Notes under the pieces: model-generated
Database searches by the model: none
Seen by the model: only the letters and a program-made list of their open reading frames with translations
Told to the model about the DNA's origin: nothing
From: JALSHZ01 sp964614535
GTDB lineage: Bacteria > Pseudomonadota > Gammaproteobacteria > UWMA-0217
Reading direction: 5' to 3'
Assembly: GCA_964614535.1 (NCBI GenBank)
Contig: CAZTOZ010000068.1
Location: forward strand, 1-61,732
DNA: 61,732 nt
Shown: in pieces, positions 51,312 through 61,014 of the stretch
Layout of the letters: the number at the start of each line of letters is the position of its first letter
Position numbering within the stretch: the stretch's first letter is position 1
Made by a program: the position numbers and the translations under genes

Positions 51312-51986
51312 ATGGGTCGCATCCGCACGCTGACGATCTTGACGCTGTTGCTCGTTGCCGTCTCCTCGATGGCGGCGGAAACACGCTACATCACCGACAA
51401 CCTCAGCATTCCGCTGCGTGACGGCACCAGCAGCCGCCACAAGATCCTGAAAATGATCAAGAGCGGAACCGCCGTCGAATTCATCGTCAAGGACAAGGAG
51501 ACCGGCTACTCACTGGTCAAAGTGGGCAAGACCGAAGGGTGGGTGCCCGACAGCAAGCTCAGCCGCAGCCCCGGCGCCGCACGGCAACTCGAGAAAACGA
51601 AACGGGCGCTGAAAAAGCTGAACGAGGAAAACGCCAGACTGAAACAGACGCTGGACGAGCTGAAAAACGGCAATGCGGACAAAAGCGCCACCGTCGAGTC
51701 GCTCAGCGCCGAGCTGGAAGCCGTGAAGGCTCGCTATGCCAAGCTGAAAAAGGACACCGCCAACGTCGTTGCCATCAGCGCGCAGAACAAGGCGCTGACC
51801 CAACAGGTCGAAACCCTGCTGGCCGACCGTGAGCGGCTGGAAGCCGAAAACAAGGCGCTGAAGGACCGCACGGCGATGAACTGGTTCCTGCGCGGTGCCG
51901 GCGTCATCGTTGCCGGCATCCTGTTGGGGCTGATCATTCCGCGCATCCGCTTCCGCCGCCGAGACAGCTGGAGCAGCGGTTACTAG
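51312..51986 (+). CDS. SH3-domain membrane protein (TIGR04211/YgiM type)
   Basis: A 224-residue protein: signal peptide (ILTLLLVAVSSMAAETRY), a bacterial SH3 domain (about 24-90, with IPLRDGTSSRHKILKMIKSG and VKVGKTEGWVPDSKLS), a long periplasmic coiled coil (about 95-185) and one C-terminal membrane helix (FLRGAGVIVAGILLGLIIP) with a basic cytoplasmic end. This layout is that of the YgiM-like family, with no defined enzyme function, probably peptidoglycan associated. It starts 5 bases after gspF and may be cotranscribed with it. Confidence 0.87.
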   Translation: MGRIRTLTILTLLLVAVSSMAAETRYITDNLSIPLRDGTSSRHKILKMIKSGTAVEFIVKDKETGYSLVKVGKTEGWVPDSKLSRSPGAARQLEKTKRALKKLNEENARLKQTLDELKNGNADKSATVESLSAELEAVKARYAKLKKDTANVVAISAQNKALTQQVETLLADRERLEAENKALKDRTAMNWFLRGAGVIVAGILLGLIIPRIRFRRRDSWSSGY

Positions 51987-51996
51987 ACCTGTCACC

Positions 51997-52779
51997 TCAG
52001 ACGGGGCGATCGTCACCGCCCGCCGCAAACATCCGCCGGACTCGCTCCAGATCCTCCGGGGTATCGACGCCGTGCCCTGGCGCTTCATCGATCACGCCCA
52101 CATGGATGCCTATGCCATTCCAGAGCGCGCGCAGCTGCTCCAGGGCCTCGGCCTGCTCGATCGGCGCGGGCGGCCATGCGGCGATCTTCTTCAGCGCGGA
52201 CACCCGGTAGGCATAGATGCCGAGATGCCGCAGCGGCTGCACTCCATCCGCACACCCGGTATCGTCCCGTACCCCATAGTCACCGCGGACCCAGGGAATT
52301 GGCGCGCGGCTGAAATAGAGCGCATGGCCCGCCGCATCGACGACGACCTTGACGACATCGGGAGAAAATATATCGGCCCGGTTTCCGATCGGTGTCGCCA
52401 ACGTGGCGATACCCGCCGAAGAATGCTTCGCCAGCGCTTCCGCCACCTGGACGATCAGCCTTGGATCCATCAGCGGCTCGTCACCCTGCAGGTTCACGAC
52501 GACCGTCTCGTCCGACCACCCCAGAAGATCGGCCACCTCCGCCAGCCGATCGGTCCCGGACTCATGGGAGTCGGCGGTCATCACGGCCGTACCACCAAAC
52601 CCGCTCACCGTCTCGGCCACCTCGGCGGCATCGGTGGCCACGATCACCTCACCGAGGTTCGCCTCCACCGCACGATCACAGACATGCTGGATCATCGGCT
52701 TGCCGGCGATCTCCAGCAGCGGTTTGCGTGGCAGTCGCGACGAACCCAGCCGCGCCGGAATGACGATCTTGCAGATCAT
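51997..52779 (-). CDS. kdsB: 3-deoxy-manno-octulosonate cytidylyltransferase
   Basis: A 260-residue CMP-Kdo synthetase activating Kdo with CTP. Motifs: KIVIPARLGSSRLPRKPLLEI, MIQHVCDRA, VATDAAEVAE, NLQGDEPLMDPRLI, YFSRAPIPWVRG and LGIYAYRVS. It serves lipopolysaccharide and also supplies CMP-Kdo to KpsC/KpsS, the genes directly upstream. It lies 55 bases after kpsS on the same strand and is the last gene of this minus-strand series, ending 10 bases from the convergent SH3 gene. Confidence 0.96.
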   Translation of the reverse strand: MICKIVIPARLGSSRLPRKPLLEIAGKPMIQHVCDRAVEANLGEVIVATDAAEVAETVSGFGGTAVMTADSHESGTDRLAEVADLLGWSDETVVVNLQGDEPLMDPRLIVQVAEALAKHSSAGIATLATPIGNRADIFSPDVVKVVVDAAGHALYFSRAPIPWVRGDYGVRDDTGCADGVQPLRHLGIYAYRVSALKKIAAWPPAPIEQAEALEQLRALWNGIGIHVGVIDEAPGHGVDTPEDLERVRRMFAAGGDDRPV

Positions 52780-52834
52780 GGCTTTGGCTCCTGATACCGT
52801 AACGACGAGAGTCTGCGCCGACTGCCGCGGCCGA

Positions 52835-54109
52835 TCAAGCAGCAGAACCCTTCACCAGGCGGGGCACGATCGAGCGACGTCTGCTCGGAGGGGCTTCGAG
52901 TATGCCATGCTGCTGAGCCAGTGTTCCCGACCAGACGATCCCCGTGGCATTGGCCGCATTGGCGGCACGTTGATAAAAATTTCCGTTGAGCTGGTTGGTA
53001 TCGAGCAGGTGCCTGCGAAAACGGTGGTAGAGATCCATATCGACCTCGCCAGGCGTAACCCAGAACTGGGCCAGCGTACCGCCGTAGGTGAGCCCTTTGC
53101 GATCGTAGATGGCCTCTCCCATCACTTTGACCGGAACACCATGGTGCAGGGAAGAAAGGCCAACGGTACTGTTGATCGTGACTGTACCTCTGGCGTTCTT
53201 CAGCAGTGTCGGCAAATGGCCATCGAAGAGGTAGTGTATCCGCCCGGACACCCCATGACGCTTCGCCAGATCACGCAGCAATACCGCGTAATTACGGTAC
53301 CCCCGATCCAACGGGTGGTGTTTGAACACCAGATGCATCGATGGCGCGGCGGAACGGGCAAAAGAGGCGACGAGCTCGGCAATGAAGGCCTCGACATTCG
53401 GGTACCCGGAATGCCGGATCACCTGCATGTCGTTGTGCACCTGTAACGGCACGAGAAAATAACGCCCCGACATCTCCGCCTGGACCCGCCCTTCGAAACG
53501 GCGGCTGGCAGGCACCGACCGGAGCTTGCGTACCAACGAAAGCAGCCACTTGCCCCCTTCGCCAATCACATTGAGCGGGCGGTGGTGGTTATAGTGAGGG
53601 AATGCGCGACGATACCATGATGCGGCCATGTAATAGCGTATCGCATACCACGCGCTATAGAAGAACCCACGGGAAAAATGGTGACGGGGGCGTAGCTCGG
53701 GGCGCAGGCTGACGACAGGCAGCGCCTGGGGAAAACGGATCCGCGAGTGACCGTTGACACCGTGCTCCTCCAGCGTGATGTAATCCGGTCGCAGATAGCC
53801 CTCCTCAAACACGAAAAAGCGTGTGCCAGTGGCCTCGGCCACCTCTCTTGCGACCTCATGATAGCTCCGGCAGTCGCCGAAAACGTAGATGCGGTCTATC
53901 TGCAAGCGAACGATCAGCTTTTCGAGGTAATCCCGCCACTGTCCGATTGTGCCACTGTAGTCGATGGCATCGGGCCCGCGGTAGAAATGGCGGTCTCCAC
54001 CATTGAAATTCACCTTGAAAACCAGGTGACCATGTGCACGCAACTCTTTCGAGAGACGCCGGAAAAAAGGACCAACCGGCCCCTGAAGCAGCAGCACATT
54101 ATTGGACAT
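52835..54109 (-). CDS. kpsS: KpsS, capsule beta-Kdo transferase
   Basis: A 424-residue KpsS/LipB family protein. It carries out the first beta-Kdo addition onto phosphatidylglycerol, starting the poly-Kdo linker of ABC-transporter-dependent capsules. Family segments: LLLQGPVGPFFRRLSKELR, YRGPDAIDYSGT, IYVFGDCRSYHEVAREVA, FFVFEEGYLRPDYITLE, VPLQVHNDMQVI, LVFKHHPLDRGY and VTINSTVGLSSLHHGVPV. The ATG overlaps the kpsC end by 11 bases, so KpsC and KpsS are coupled. Confidence 0.93.
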   Translation of the reverse strand: MSNNVLLLQGPVGPFFRRLSKELRAHGHLVFKVNFNGGDRHFYRGPDAIDYSGTIGQWRDYLEKLIVRLQIDRIYVFGDCRSYHEVAREVAEATGTRFFVFEEGYLRPDYITLEEHGVNGHSRIRFPQALPVVSLRPELRPRHHFSRGFFYSAWYAIRYYMAASWYRRAFPHYNHHRPLNVIGEGGKWLLSLVRKLRSVPASRRFEGRVQAEMSGRYFLVPLQVHNDMQVIRHSGYPNVEAFIAELVASFARSAAPSMHLVFKHHPLDRGYRNYAVLLRDLAKRHGVSGRIHYLFDGHLPTLLKNARGTVTINSTVGLSSLHHGVPVKVMGEAIYDRKGLTYGGTLAQFWVTPGEVDMDLYHRFRRHLLDTNQLNGNFYQRAANAANATGIVWSGTLAQQHGILEAPPSRRRSIVPRLVKGSAA

Positions 54110-56171
54110 TCACCAGACCTTTCATAATGAGGACCATTTTTCTCACCTGCCTCTCCACATATCCGGGATCCAGCGACCGCAGCCGCCCCGCCTGTTCCAA
54201 CCGATTTCTTTCCGCGGCCAATCGCTCGACGACCGTGGCTGCATCACAGAAGAACCCACTGTCCCAGTCGTAATATTCCGGATAGAGCAGCAGCGCCGCC
54301 GCCACCAGCTCATCGATACTGCGCCGTGCCGTCCTGCGGGGGACTTTGTGGCGATCGTGGGTCAACCCCCACCCCGCATAGAAAGGACGCCCATACACAT
54401 GGACCGGCAACTCACGCATCAATGCCTCGAACCCCACCAGCGAGGTCATGGTATGGACCTCATCCACCTGTTCGAGGCAGGCAGGGATGGCGACACTTTC
54501 CACCACCAGGTCACAACAGGCATCGAGAACCTGTGGCGGGACCCGGCCCCGGCGATTCCCGCTGATGACATCCGGGTGCGGTTTGTAAACGATAAAGGCA
54601 TCGGGATGCTCTTCCCGAACCGCCTCTATCAGTTGTCGATTATCGGCAATGTCGCTGCATCCCTTGAGCACCGAGGCATCGTCCGCCACCTGACCTGGGA
54701 TGAAGATCACACGCCGCCCCTCACGGGAGGTAAGATCGAGAGGTTCAGCCGATTGGTGGTTGTATTTGCTCAACCGCGCCTTCATCAGCTTTTCCCGCAG
54801 GCGCCGAGCAGCGGTAATCTCCGCCTCGGTGAAACGGTGGTGTTGGAGAATCGCCTCGAGACGTGACGGACGGCCAGGATCGAAATAGATACCCTCCGGA
54901 TCGAGCACCAACGAGAATGGCCGCGAAAAATCCGATCCCAGCCCTACAGAACGGAGAAAACCATCTTCCATCCGCAACAATGCGGTACCCGTAATCGACA
55001 ACAACCGCTCCAACCCTTCCGGTTCCCGGGCACCCCAGACGACGACTTCGTCACCCGGGCGTATTCCGGACTTGAGCGCCTCTCGCACCGAGCGGACAAA
55101 CACGACGCGGTTGCGGCGTGACTTGAGGAACGGCAGCACGTTGTAGCGTTTCCAATGGCGCACGCCGAAACAGTAGACATTGCGGGATCGCAATCTGTCA
55201 TGCTCCATCTGCCGCTTGAGCACACGCAGCACGGTCATCAGATCGCAGCGCCGACCGGTGAACGGGTCCACATAGCGACTGTAGAGCAGATAAGCCGCGG
55301 CGAACACCTCCTCGACCGAGCGATGTGCCCGCCGCCGCGAACAACCCTGACGATCATCGGTGAGCCCCCATCCGGCATAGAACGGCATGCCGAAACAGAC
55401 CACCTGCTTACCGAGCATCAACGCCTCGAACCCCAGCAGGGAGGTCGCCACATACACCTTGTCGAACCGTTCGAGCAACGCAATGGGGTTGACCTCCCTC
55501 TCGAGCAACCTCACCGATGGCGGCAGAACGGCACCATCCCGCCCCCCTTTTCGCAGTCCGGCGATGGTCTCCGGATGGAGCTTTACATAGACCTCCGCAT
55601 CGGGATTCTCCCGAAGTGCCGACCCAACCATCGCGCCGAGATCGAACGCCCCTTCCATGCCAAAACGCACGGACGCATCGTCCCGCACCTGATCGACCAC
55701 CAGCACCTTCTTCACTCCACCACGCGGTGGCAGGAGGCTTTCATCCACCGCAGCCCCGTTATACTTGGAGATACGGTGCTGAAGAATATAGGCGATGGCC
55801 TCACGCGCTCTACCCATCAGCCCCGCATCAGAGAACAGCGCATCATCATTGAGCATCACCTCGAGCGCCGACGGCGTACGGGCATCAAAGTAGATTCCCA
55901 GTGAATCGACCACCAGCGACAACGTCGGATAACCCTCCCGCCCCAATCCCAGCGAGCGCACGAAACCATCTTCGATCACTGCATAGGGGATCCCCTGTGC
56001 CTCGGCATAGCGCCGAGCCGCGCGGGTATTACGTTTACGGCCCCATCCCACGACGAGATCTTCCGGGCCAAGCGCCGACTTCGATGGGTTGACCACAACC
56101 TGGTCCCCCCCCAAAAAAGCTGCGAGATTGGGAATACGGGCGATTCCCTTCGAGAAAGTACCGATCTTCAA
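54099..56171 (-). CDS. kpsC: KpsC, capsule poly-Kdo linker transferase
   Basis: A 690-residue protein with the tandem two-domain layout of KpsC/LipA, which extends the beta-Kdo linker with alternating linkages. The repeated element EDGFxRSxGLG occurs twice (VIEDGFVRSLGLG near 68, RMEDGFLRSVGLGS near 402), as do GIYFD, SKYN and PHPD/HPE segments and VYGRPFYAGWGLTxDR-type motifs. The start is TTG at 56171, supported by GGAGGG just upstream; no ATG is in frame nearby. It lies upstream of kpsS and downstream of a 400-base gap. Confidence 0.93.
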   Translation of the reverse strand: MKIGTFSKGIARIPNLAAFLGGDQVVVNPSKSALGPEDLVVGWGRKRNTRAARRYAEAQGIPYAVIEDGFVRSLGLGREGYPTLSLVVDSLGIYFDARTPSALEVMLNDDALFSDAGLMGRAREAIAYILQHRISKYNGAAVDESLLPPRGGVKKVLVVDQVRDDASVRFGMEGAFDLGAMVGSALRENPDAEVYVKLHPETIAGLRKGGRDGAVLPPSVRLLEREVNPIALLERFDKVYVATSLLGFEALMLGKQVVCFGMPFYAGWGLTDDRQGCSRRRAHRSVEEVFAAAYLLYSRYVDPFTGRRCDLMTVLRVLKRQMEHDRLRSRNVYCFGVRHWKRYNVLPFLKSRRNRVVFVRSVREALKSGIRPGDEVVVWGAREPEGLERLLSITGTALLRMEDGFLRSVGLGSDFSRPFSLVLDPEGIYFDPGRPSRLEAILQHHRFTEAEITAARRLREKLMKARLSKYNHQSAEPLDLTSREGRRVIFIPGQVADDASVLKGCSDIADNRQLIEAVREEHPDAFIVYKPHPDVISGNRRGRVPPQVLDACCDLVVESVAIPACLEQVDEVHTMTSLVGFEALMRELPVHVYGRPFYAGWGLTHDRHKVPRRTARRSIDELVAAALLLYPEYYDWDSGFFCDAATVVERLAAERNRLEQAGRLRSLDPGYVERQVRKMVLIMKGLVNVQ

Positions 56172-56573
56172 AGCACCCTCCTGCCGGGCGGCTGACCAGG
56201 ATGGAAAGTCGAATCGAAGATTGAACCAAATCCGCAGGTTATTGCCCCGGAACTAAGGACCGAACCGAGCGCAGCACCCGACTGCTGGTGATTGTGGTGC
56301 GACAAAAAGGGCCAATACCCGGCCCAATGCAAATCCCCAACCAACACTCGAGCGACCGCAACCTGTTTCGATGCGAGAAACCTTTTGTTACCAAGCGGTC
56401 CAGCCAATACGACCTTCCCCCGACCGTCTGAAAGCGGACGCAGAGCATGCCGCAAGGGCAACGAGACCCCCCATACCCCGTTAACGGCTGCGATGACTAG
56501 ACTACAAGACGCGGAAGATACAAATGAACAGGAGCCATAGAAATACACGAGGCCGTCCCAGCGCTCTGCCAAC
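56172..56573. other. Non-coding gap between kpsC and the GT2 gene
   Basis: 402 bases with no credible gene; possible frames have no family features and poor codon pattern. It contains the kpsC ribosome binding site at its left end and presumably a kpsC promoter. I did not find a JUMPStart/ops element (GGCGGTAG) here. Confidence 0.5.
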
Positions 56574-57587
56574 CTACCCCGCAACGAACCGAGGCACTCC
56601 CGCAGAATCAACGTACAACCAACAGTTTCGCAACATCGCAGTCCGACGTAGCTCCCGCAACGCTTCGAGCCCTATGATCTGATCGTTGCAGTCAACACAA
56701 TATTCGCGGCTGGTTATCTTTTTTATTTCGCAATGGCGATGCAGAAGAGACTTCTCGCTAAATCTCGCAAAATACAACGGTAAAGGCAAAAACCCTACGG
56801 CCTCCTGCCCAAACCGCGCCTTCATCCTTTCGATATAGTCGGTATCTTCCCCAATGGGGATATTTGCAATATATCCAATAGCTCTTATCACGGGCTTTCG
56901 TTCATACATCAGGGATGCGAGACAACGACGATAGACCTTGTTATTGATAACGACGATATTCCCTTGTTCATCGACCCGGGCATAAGCGCAAACTACGGCA
57001 ATCCGAGACCTTTTCTTCAATAACCAATGAAGTTGACGTTCTAGCCGTCTGTACGTACAGATATCGTCGGAATCCCAAAAAGCGACAAACTCTCCTATCG
57101 CTTGTTTGATCCCTACATTCCTCGCCTTGGCCGCCCCTTGATTCCGCCCCGTCGAAACGAGTTGGATGCGCGAGTTGTCATGAGCAAGTTTTTGAACGAT
57201 CTGCGGTGTATTGTCGGTGCTACCATCATCAACGACAATCAGCTCCCAATTCCGATAAGATTGATTTATTACGCTTAGAATCGATTGAGCAATCGTCTTT
57301 TCGGCATTATACGCTGGCATAATCACAGACACGAGAGGATTCCCGCGCCTACAGATCATCCGGAGACGGAAAGCGCTAGCCCGCGCATCCAGAACTTCTC
57401 CCATCCGGCGTACTAGCCGATAGCGCGACGAACGCATAAACTCAACTGGATCGGCGGTAAACCGAATCAAGGCAATCGCGCAACGACCATTGCAATACCT
57501 TTCATTACCAGGTTTTAACGCACCACCCAAGGGGGAATCAAAGAAATATCCACAAGGATCAAGCCTGAACTTGCTCCATTTCGACAT
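56574..57587 (-). CDS. GT2-family glycosyltransferase
   Basis: A 337-residue protein. An unusual 85-residue N-terminal extension precedes a GT-A family 2 domain: LVSVIMPAYNAEKTIAQSI, the nucleotide-sugar binding ELIVVDDGSTDN, RNQGAAKARNVGI and the metal-binding FVAFWDSDD. Such enzymes act on UDP/TDP-sugars in capsule repeat-unit synthesis; donor and acceptor are unknown. The N-terminal part holds a short CGYFFD and a Cys-rich GNERYCNGRC segment with no clear family. The ATG follows AGGGGG. The AT-rich composition, unlike kpsC, suggests acquisition. It lies 52 bases downstream of the large polymerase gene. Confidence 0.86.
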   Translation of the reverse strand: MSKWSKFRLDPCGYFFDSPLGGALKPGNERYCNGRCAIALIRFTADPVEFMRSSRYRLVRRMGEVLDARASAFRLRMICRRGNPLVSVIMPAYNAEKTIAQSILSVINQSYRNWELIVVDDGSTDNTPQIVQKLAHDNSRIQLVSTGRNQGAAKARNVGIKQAIGEFVAFWDSDDICTYRRLERQLHWLLKKRSRIAVVCAYARVDEQGNIVVINNKVYRRCLASLMYERKPVIRAIGYIANIPIGEDTDYIERMKARFGQEAVGFLPLPLYFARFSEKSLLHRHCEIKKITSREYCVDCNDQIIGLEALRELRRTAMLRNCWLYVDSAGVPRFVAG

Positions 57588-57639
57588 ACCGCCCCCTACA
57601 ACTTCTTATTTCGTCAAATCCAAATTGACGTTGACCAGA

Positions 57640-60600
57640 TCAAGCCCGATAACGACCTGGATTTTCCTTGCAAACCAAAGATCTATCACCGGCAAACGTC
57701 GACGCCATTTTGCCTCGGTTTGCCCAAGGCCGGGTTGCAGAACGGCGATCTACAAAACTTCCCTTTTTCTGATTTCTATTTTTTTCCATTGCATCATAGT
57801 ACAACAGCGTATTTGCCCCAACTCTATCCGATGCAGCACTCCACAAACGCATCAACTCAGTGGACTCACCCCCTTCCTCCTTGGAAACTATAGCGCATGC
57901 TCGACATACCGCCTCCCACGCCGACAAGTCTGCCAATGCCCGAATAAATGATATGTCAAACCCCTTGAACACGAAGCCGTTATCACGCAAGGACGTGATC
58001 AGACTCTTGCCCTCTTCCGCCATCAATTGAAAACGAAGAAACCGCTTTACCAACGCCATCTCGCTGTGCCATCGAGCGCCCCTGGAGTCTATGGGAATTT
58101 GCTTGAGCGCATCTACAGCTTCCCGAAACTTTCCTTGCCGCAACAACGCCTTGGCAAATCCTTGCCAGTCAGCATCACCAACTTCGCCGGCCTTCAAGAG
58201 ATCTCGATACCGAGCCTCGGCCAGTGTCCATCTCTGATGGCGCAATGCAGAGGTAGCAAATGCCGACATTATCTCAGGATTGACCAAATCTTTTTTCGGT
58301 TGGCCAAGCGCAGAAATGGCTTCGAATACACGCTCACAACAACGCCCATCACGAAACTTAAAGGTTCTGGCTACACGTGAACGGTACGGCTCCAACAGCT
58401 GCCAGCCATTCGCCGCGATTGTTTCAATTGCCTGAATCGCCTCCTCTCGTGTGTCGCATACTGGGCCGAATCCATCCCGTTGATACTGAAAATACCCCGG
58501 GCGCGTGGTATGGCCGCCACCAAAAACCTCGTCCCGATCAAATTGATAGTAGACCACAGGCTTATCGAGAAGAGCCATCTCAAATGCAACGGAAGAGTAG
58601 TCTGTCAACATCATATCCGCCTCACAGAACAGATCCTGGATAGACTCTCCCGCGACATGGGAGCGAACCTCGATATACGCCGGGCAGTCGAACCCTTTGA
58701 GGTATGGCTGAATATTGGCATGAGGAAAAAACACCACCTTGCATCCTTCCGCCTTAGAAAATCTCGCTAGCGCCTCGGAATGCAATAGTGATTTCCAAGA
58801 CTTTGCATATCGTGTCTCGAAAAAATCAGTAGACAGTTGCCTATTATGTCCTTTCCCTTTCGTTGCCCCCACCACATTCTGACGCCAGGTGGGCATGATG
58901 AGCAACACCTTCCGGCCACCAGAGCAGCTGCGACGCCTTTTTATCAATGCATCATGCCGAGGAAATCCCGTTAATACCACCTGATGCCTCGCAAACTTAT
59001 ATGGCGTTCCATCTGCAGCAATCGACTCATACTCTGACCGGGTTGACGTGACGACACAGGAAAAATCCTTGGTATTTAGCCACTGGGACAAGTCATTCTG
59101 AGTAACCCCATGCTGAAGAAATGTATATTTCCACGATTGAAGGTCTGAAAACCTGTTTTTTTGCAAAACCGAAGTGATGTACTGATCCGCATGACTCGAA
59201 ATCAAGTGATCCGCATGCAGTAACGCAAGTTTGTGCGAGACAGACCCGAAAGCAAGGAGCCGGAAACCCTCGTGACGCAAGCGGTTCCAGTCATGCGAGG
59301 ACTTCCGGAGAATGAAGTAGGCATTGATCTCGGGATGATTCTCCATGATATAACGATACAAATGCTCAGCATTGTCATCGGCCTGAACATCCCGATCCAT
59401 CAACAGCCAGCAACGTGAATACTTTTTGACCACCCATTGTGAGAGCGCCAGTTGCCGTAGCACCCTGTCGCCGATCGACAGGATTTCTATAGACGGAGCG
59501 GTTGTGACAGAGAATGTACGGGCGATCTCACGAACAGGGACACCCCCCTGTCTCTGCTTTGCGTCGAGCGTTATATAGGTTGCCTTTCGATCAATCTCGA
59601 TATCAAAATACTGGGCGTTTATCGGAACAGGCACCCACAGGCGAAACTCATTGACAAAATGCCTGCCGGCCATCGAGTAAGACCGAACCTTTCTGTAGCG
59701 AGGGTACACCTCCACTCCATCGACCAACAGCCGAACAAGCACATCCTGCTCGTGCGAAAAATATGATAACTCAACAAGGCCTGACTGAATGTCGTAGCCT
59801 TTTATATACGCAATTTGAAAAGTTGGATCTAGCGATTTCAGCGCTCCTAGCATACCAACTTTATGCAGAAACCAGCATCCGGCAAGGTTGAATCTTTCAA
59901 TTTCCGACTGGTCGATATAGGAAAATACTTTTTCAAGCATCCAATGGAACTCTCGATTGAATTCCTCGCCCCAATGGGAGACACTTACCTTGCCATCAAG
60001 AAGGCCACGCAGGGTCCACATAAAATCATACAGGACCGCTCGCTGAACAAATGCAGGGGCACGCCCCCCGGACGCTCGGCTCGCCTTTTCCAGTAGATCA
60101 AGATTTCCGTATTTTATTTTGTCCGAAAACTGACCCAACCCTTCCCATGACCGATCAAGGGTAGACGTCCCATCGGATCTTTTTCGGTACAGATAGCGGG
60201 CACCCTTAACAAATGCGATTTGTCTGGACAAATTTCGCATCATGTACCGATTGATGAAATGGGCGTCCTCGAAATTTGGAACCACCTTAGGATCCATTTC
60301 AATCCCGCTAGCCACGAGATCGTCCGTCCGCACAAAAACACTGTTGACACTAAGCTGTATTTCTGGATACAGAGATGAGATATCCTTGATCGTCAGATCT
60401 TTTTCAAACCGATATTTCAGTGGGTGGGTATCACTTAGCCGATTTCCCTGCTCAAAATAGAATATAAAGTTGCACGAGACTATTGCCACCTCTGGATATT
60501 CTCGTAGACAACGATCAACCTCTTCAAAATAGGTCTTATTTAGCACATCATCCGGATCAATAAACGTTATCCACGCATGGGACGCCATCTGCAGACCCAG

Positions 60601-60984
60601 GTTTCTGGCCGATGCCTGCCCGCCGTTCTCCTTGCGGATATACTTAATGTTGTTTGGGTATTTACTCATCCATCTTTTTATGATCGTGGCGGAGCGATCA
60701 GGAGACCCATCATCGACCATGATCAACTCGATGTGCTCCTCGAAATCTAACGTCTGGCGCACCAGGGACTTGAAGAAGTCATCCAGGTATTTCTCGACGC
60801 CATAGACCGCACTTACAACGCTATACTTCTTCCCACCTCTCTTTTTTATTGGAAGCGGTATACCGGTGTGTAACCGAAAATTCTCGCGGCGATTTTTCAG
60901 AAAATCAATAAAAAACAACTTTGGATCTCTATAGAGCTTCCGCGTCTTCCGCTTTACCGCATCACTGACGATCGATTTATTCAT
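57640..60984 (-). CDS. Putative capsule polymerase: GT2 + TagF-like phosphotransferase + helical-repeat tail
   Basis: A 1114-residue multi-domain protein. N-terminus (about 50-290): GT2 glycosyltransferase with YSVVSAVYGVEKYLDDFF, LIMVDDGSPD and WITFIDPDD. About 380-490: beta-rich linker of unknown type. About 500-900: a TagB/TagF-like CDP-glycerol/ribitol phosphotransferase with FLQHGVTQNDLS (near 623), LTGFPRHDAL, VLLIMPTWRQN and MLTDYSSVAFEMALLDKP (near 790-810). About 905-1040: helical TPR-like repeats (RYRDLLKAGEVGDADW, ALLRQGKFREAVDALKQIP). Such fusions polymerise phosphodiester-linked, teichoic-acid-like capsules in Pasteurellaceae and Neisseria relatives. ATG 60984 is preferred (AGGGA upstream); a GTG at 61014 is possible. 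The region is AT-rich. Confidence 0.88.
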   Translation of the reverse strand: MNKSIVSDAVKRKTRKLYRDPKLFFIDFLKNRRENFRLHTGIPLPIKKRGGKKYSVVSAVYGVEKYLDDFFKSLVRQTLDFEEHIELIMVDDGSPDRSATIIKRWMSKYPNNIKYIRKENGGQASARNLGLQMASHAWITFIDPDDVLNKTYFEEVDRCLREYPEVAIVSCNFIFYFEQGNRLSDTHPLKYRFEKDLTIKDISSLYPEIQLSVNSVFVRTDDLVASGIEMDPKVVPNFEDAHFINRYMMRNLSRQIAFVKGARYLYRKRSDGTSTLDRSWEGLGQFSDKIKYGNLDLLEKASRASGGRAPAFVQRAVLYDFMWTLRGLLDGKVSVSHWGEEFNREFHWMLEKVFSYIDQSEIERFNLAGCWFLHKVGMLGALKSLDPTFQIAYIKGYDIQSGLVELSYFSHEQDVLVRLLVDGVEVYPRYRKVRSYSMAGRHFVNEFRLWVPVPINAQYFDIEIDRKATYITLDAKQRQGGVPVREIARTFSVTTAPSIEILSIGDRVLRQLALSQWVVKKYSRCWLLMDRDVQADDNAEHLYRYIMENHPEINAYFILRKSSHDWNRLRHEGFRLLAFGSVSHKLALLHADHLISSHADQYITSVLQKNRFSDLQSWKYTFLQHGVTQNDLSQWLNTKDFSCVVTSTRSEYESIAADGTPYKFARHQVVLTGFPRHDALIKRRRSCSGGRKVLLIMPTWRQNVVGATKGKGHNRQLSTDFFETRYAKSWKSLLHSEALARFSKAEGCKVVFFPHANIQPYLKGFDCPAYIEVRSHVAGESIQDLFCEADMMLTDYSSVAFEMALLDKPVVYYQFDRDEVFGGGHTTRPGYFQYQRDGFGPVCDTREEAIQAIETIAANGWQLLEPYRSRVARTFKFRDGRCCERVFEAISALGQPKKDLVNPEIMSAFATSALRHQRWTLAEARYRDLLKAGEVGDADWQGFAKALLRQGKFREAVDALKQIPIDSRGARWHSEMALVKRFLRFQLMAEEGKSLITSLRDNGFVFKGFDISFIRALADLSAWEAVCRACAIVSKEEGGESTELMRLWSAASDRVGANTLLYYDAMEKNRNQKKGSFVDRRSATRPWANRGKMASTFAGDRSLVCKENPGRYRA

Positions 60985-61014
60985 TATTTTCAATCCCTTT
61001 ATTGCCTTGCCCAC

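Noticed and set aside
56168..56611. 147-codon minus-strand open frame in the kpsC-GT2 gap
   Set aside because: No ribosome binding site, overlaps both neighbours on the same strand, and the sequence has no protein-like pattern.
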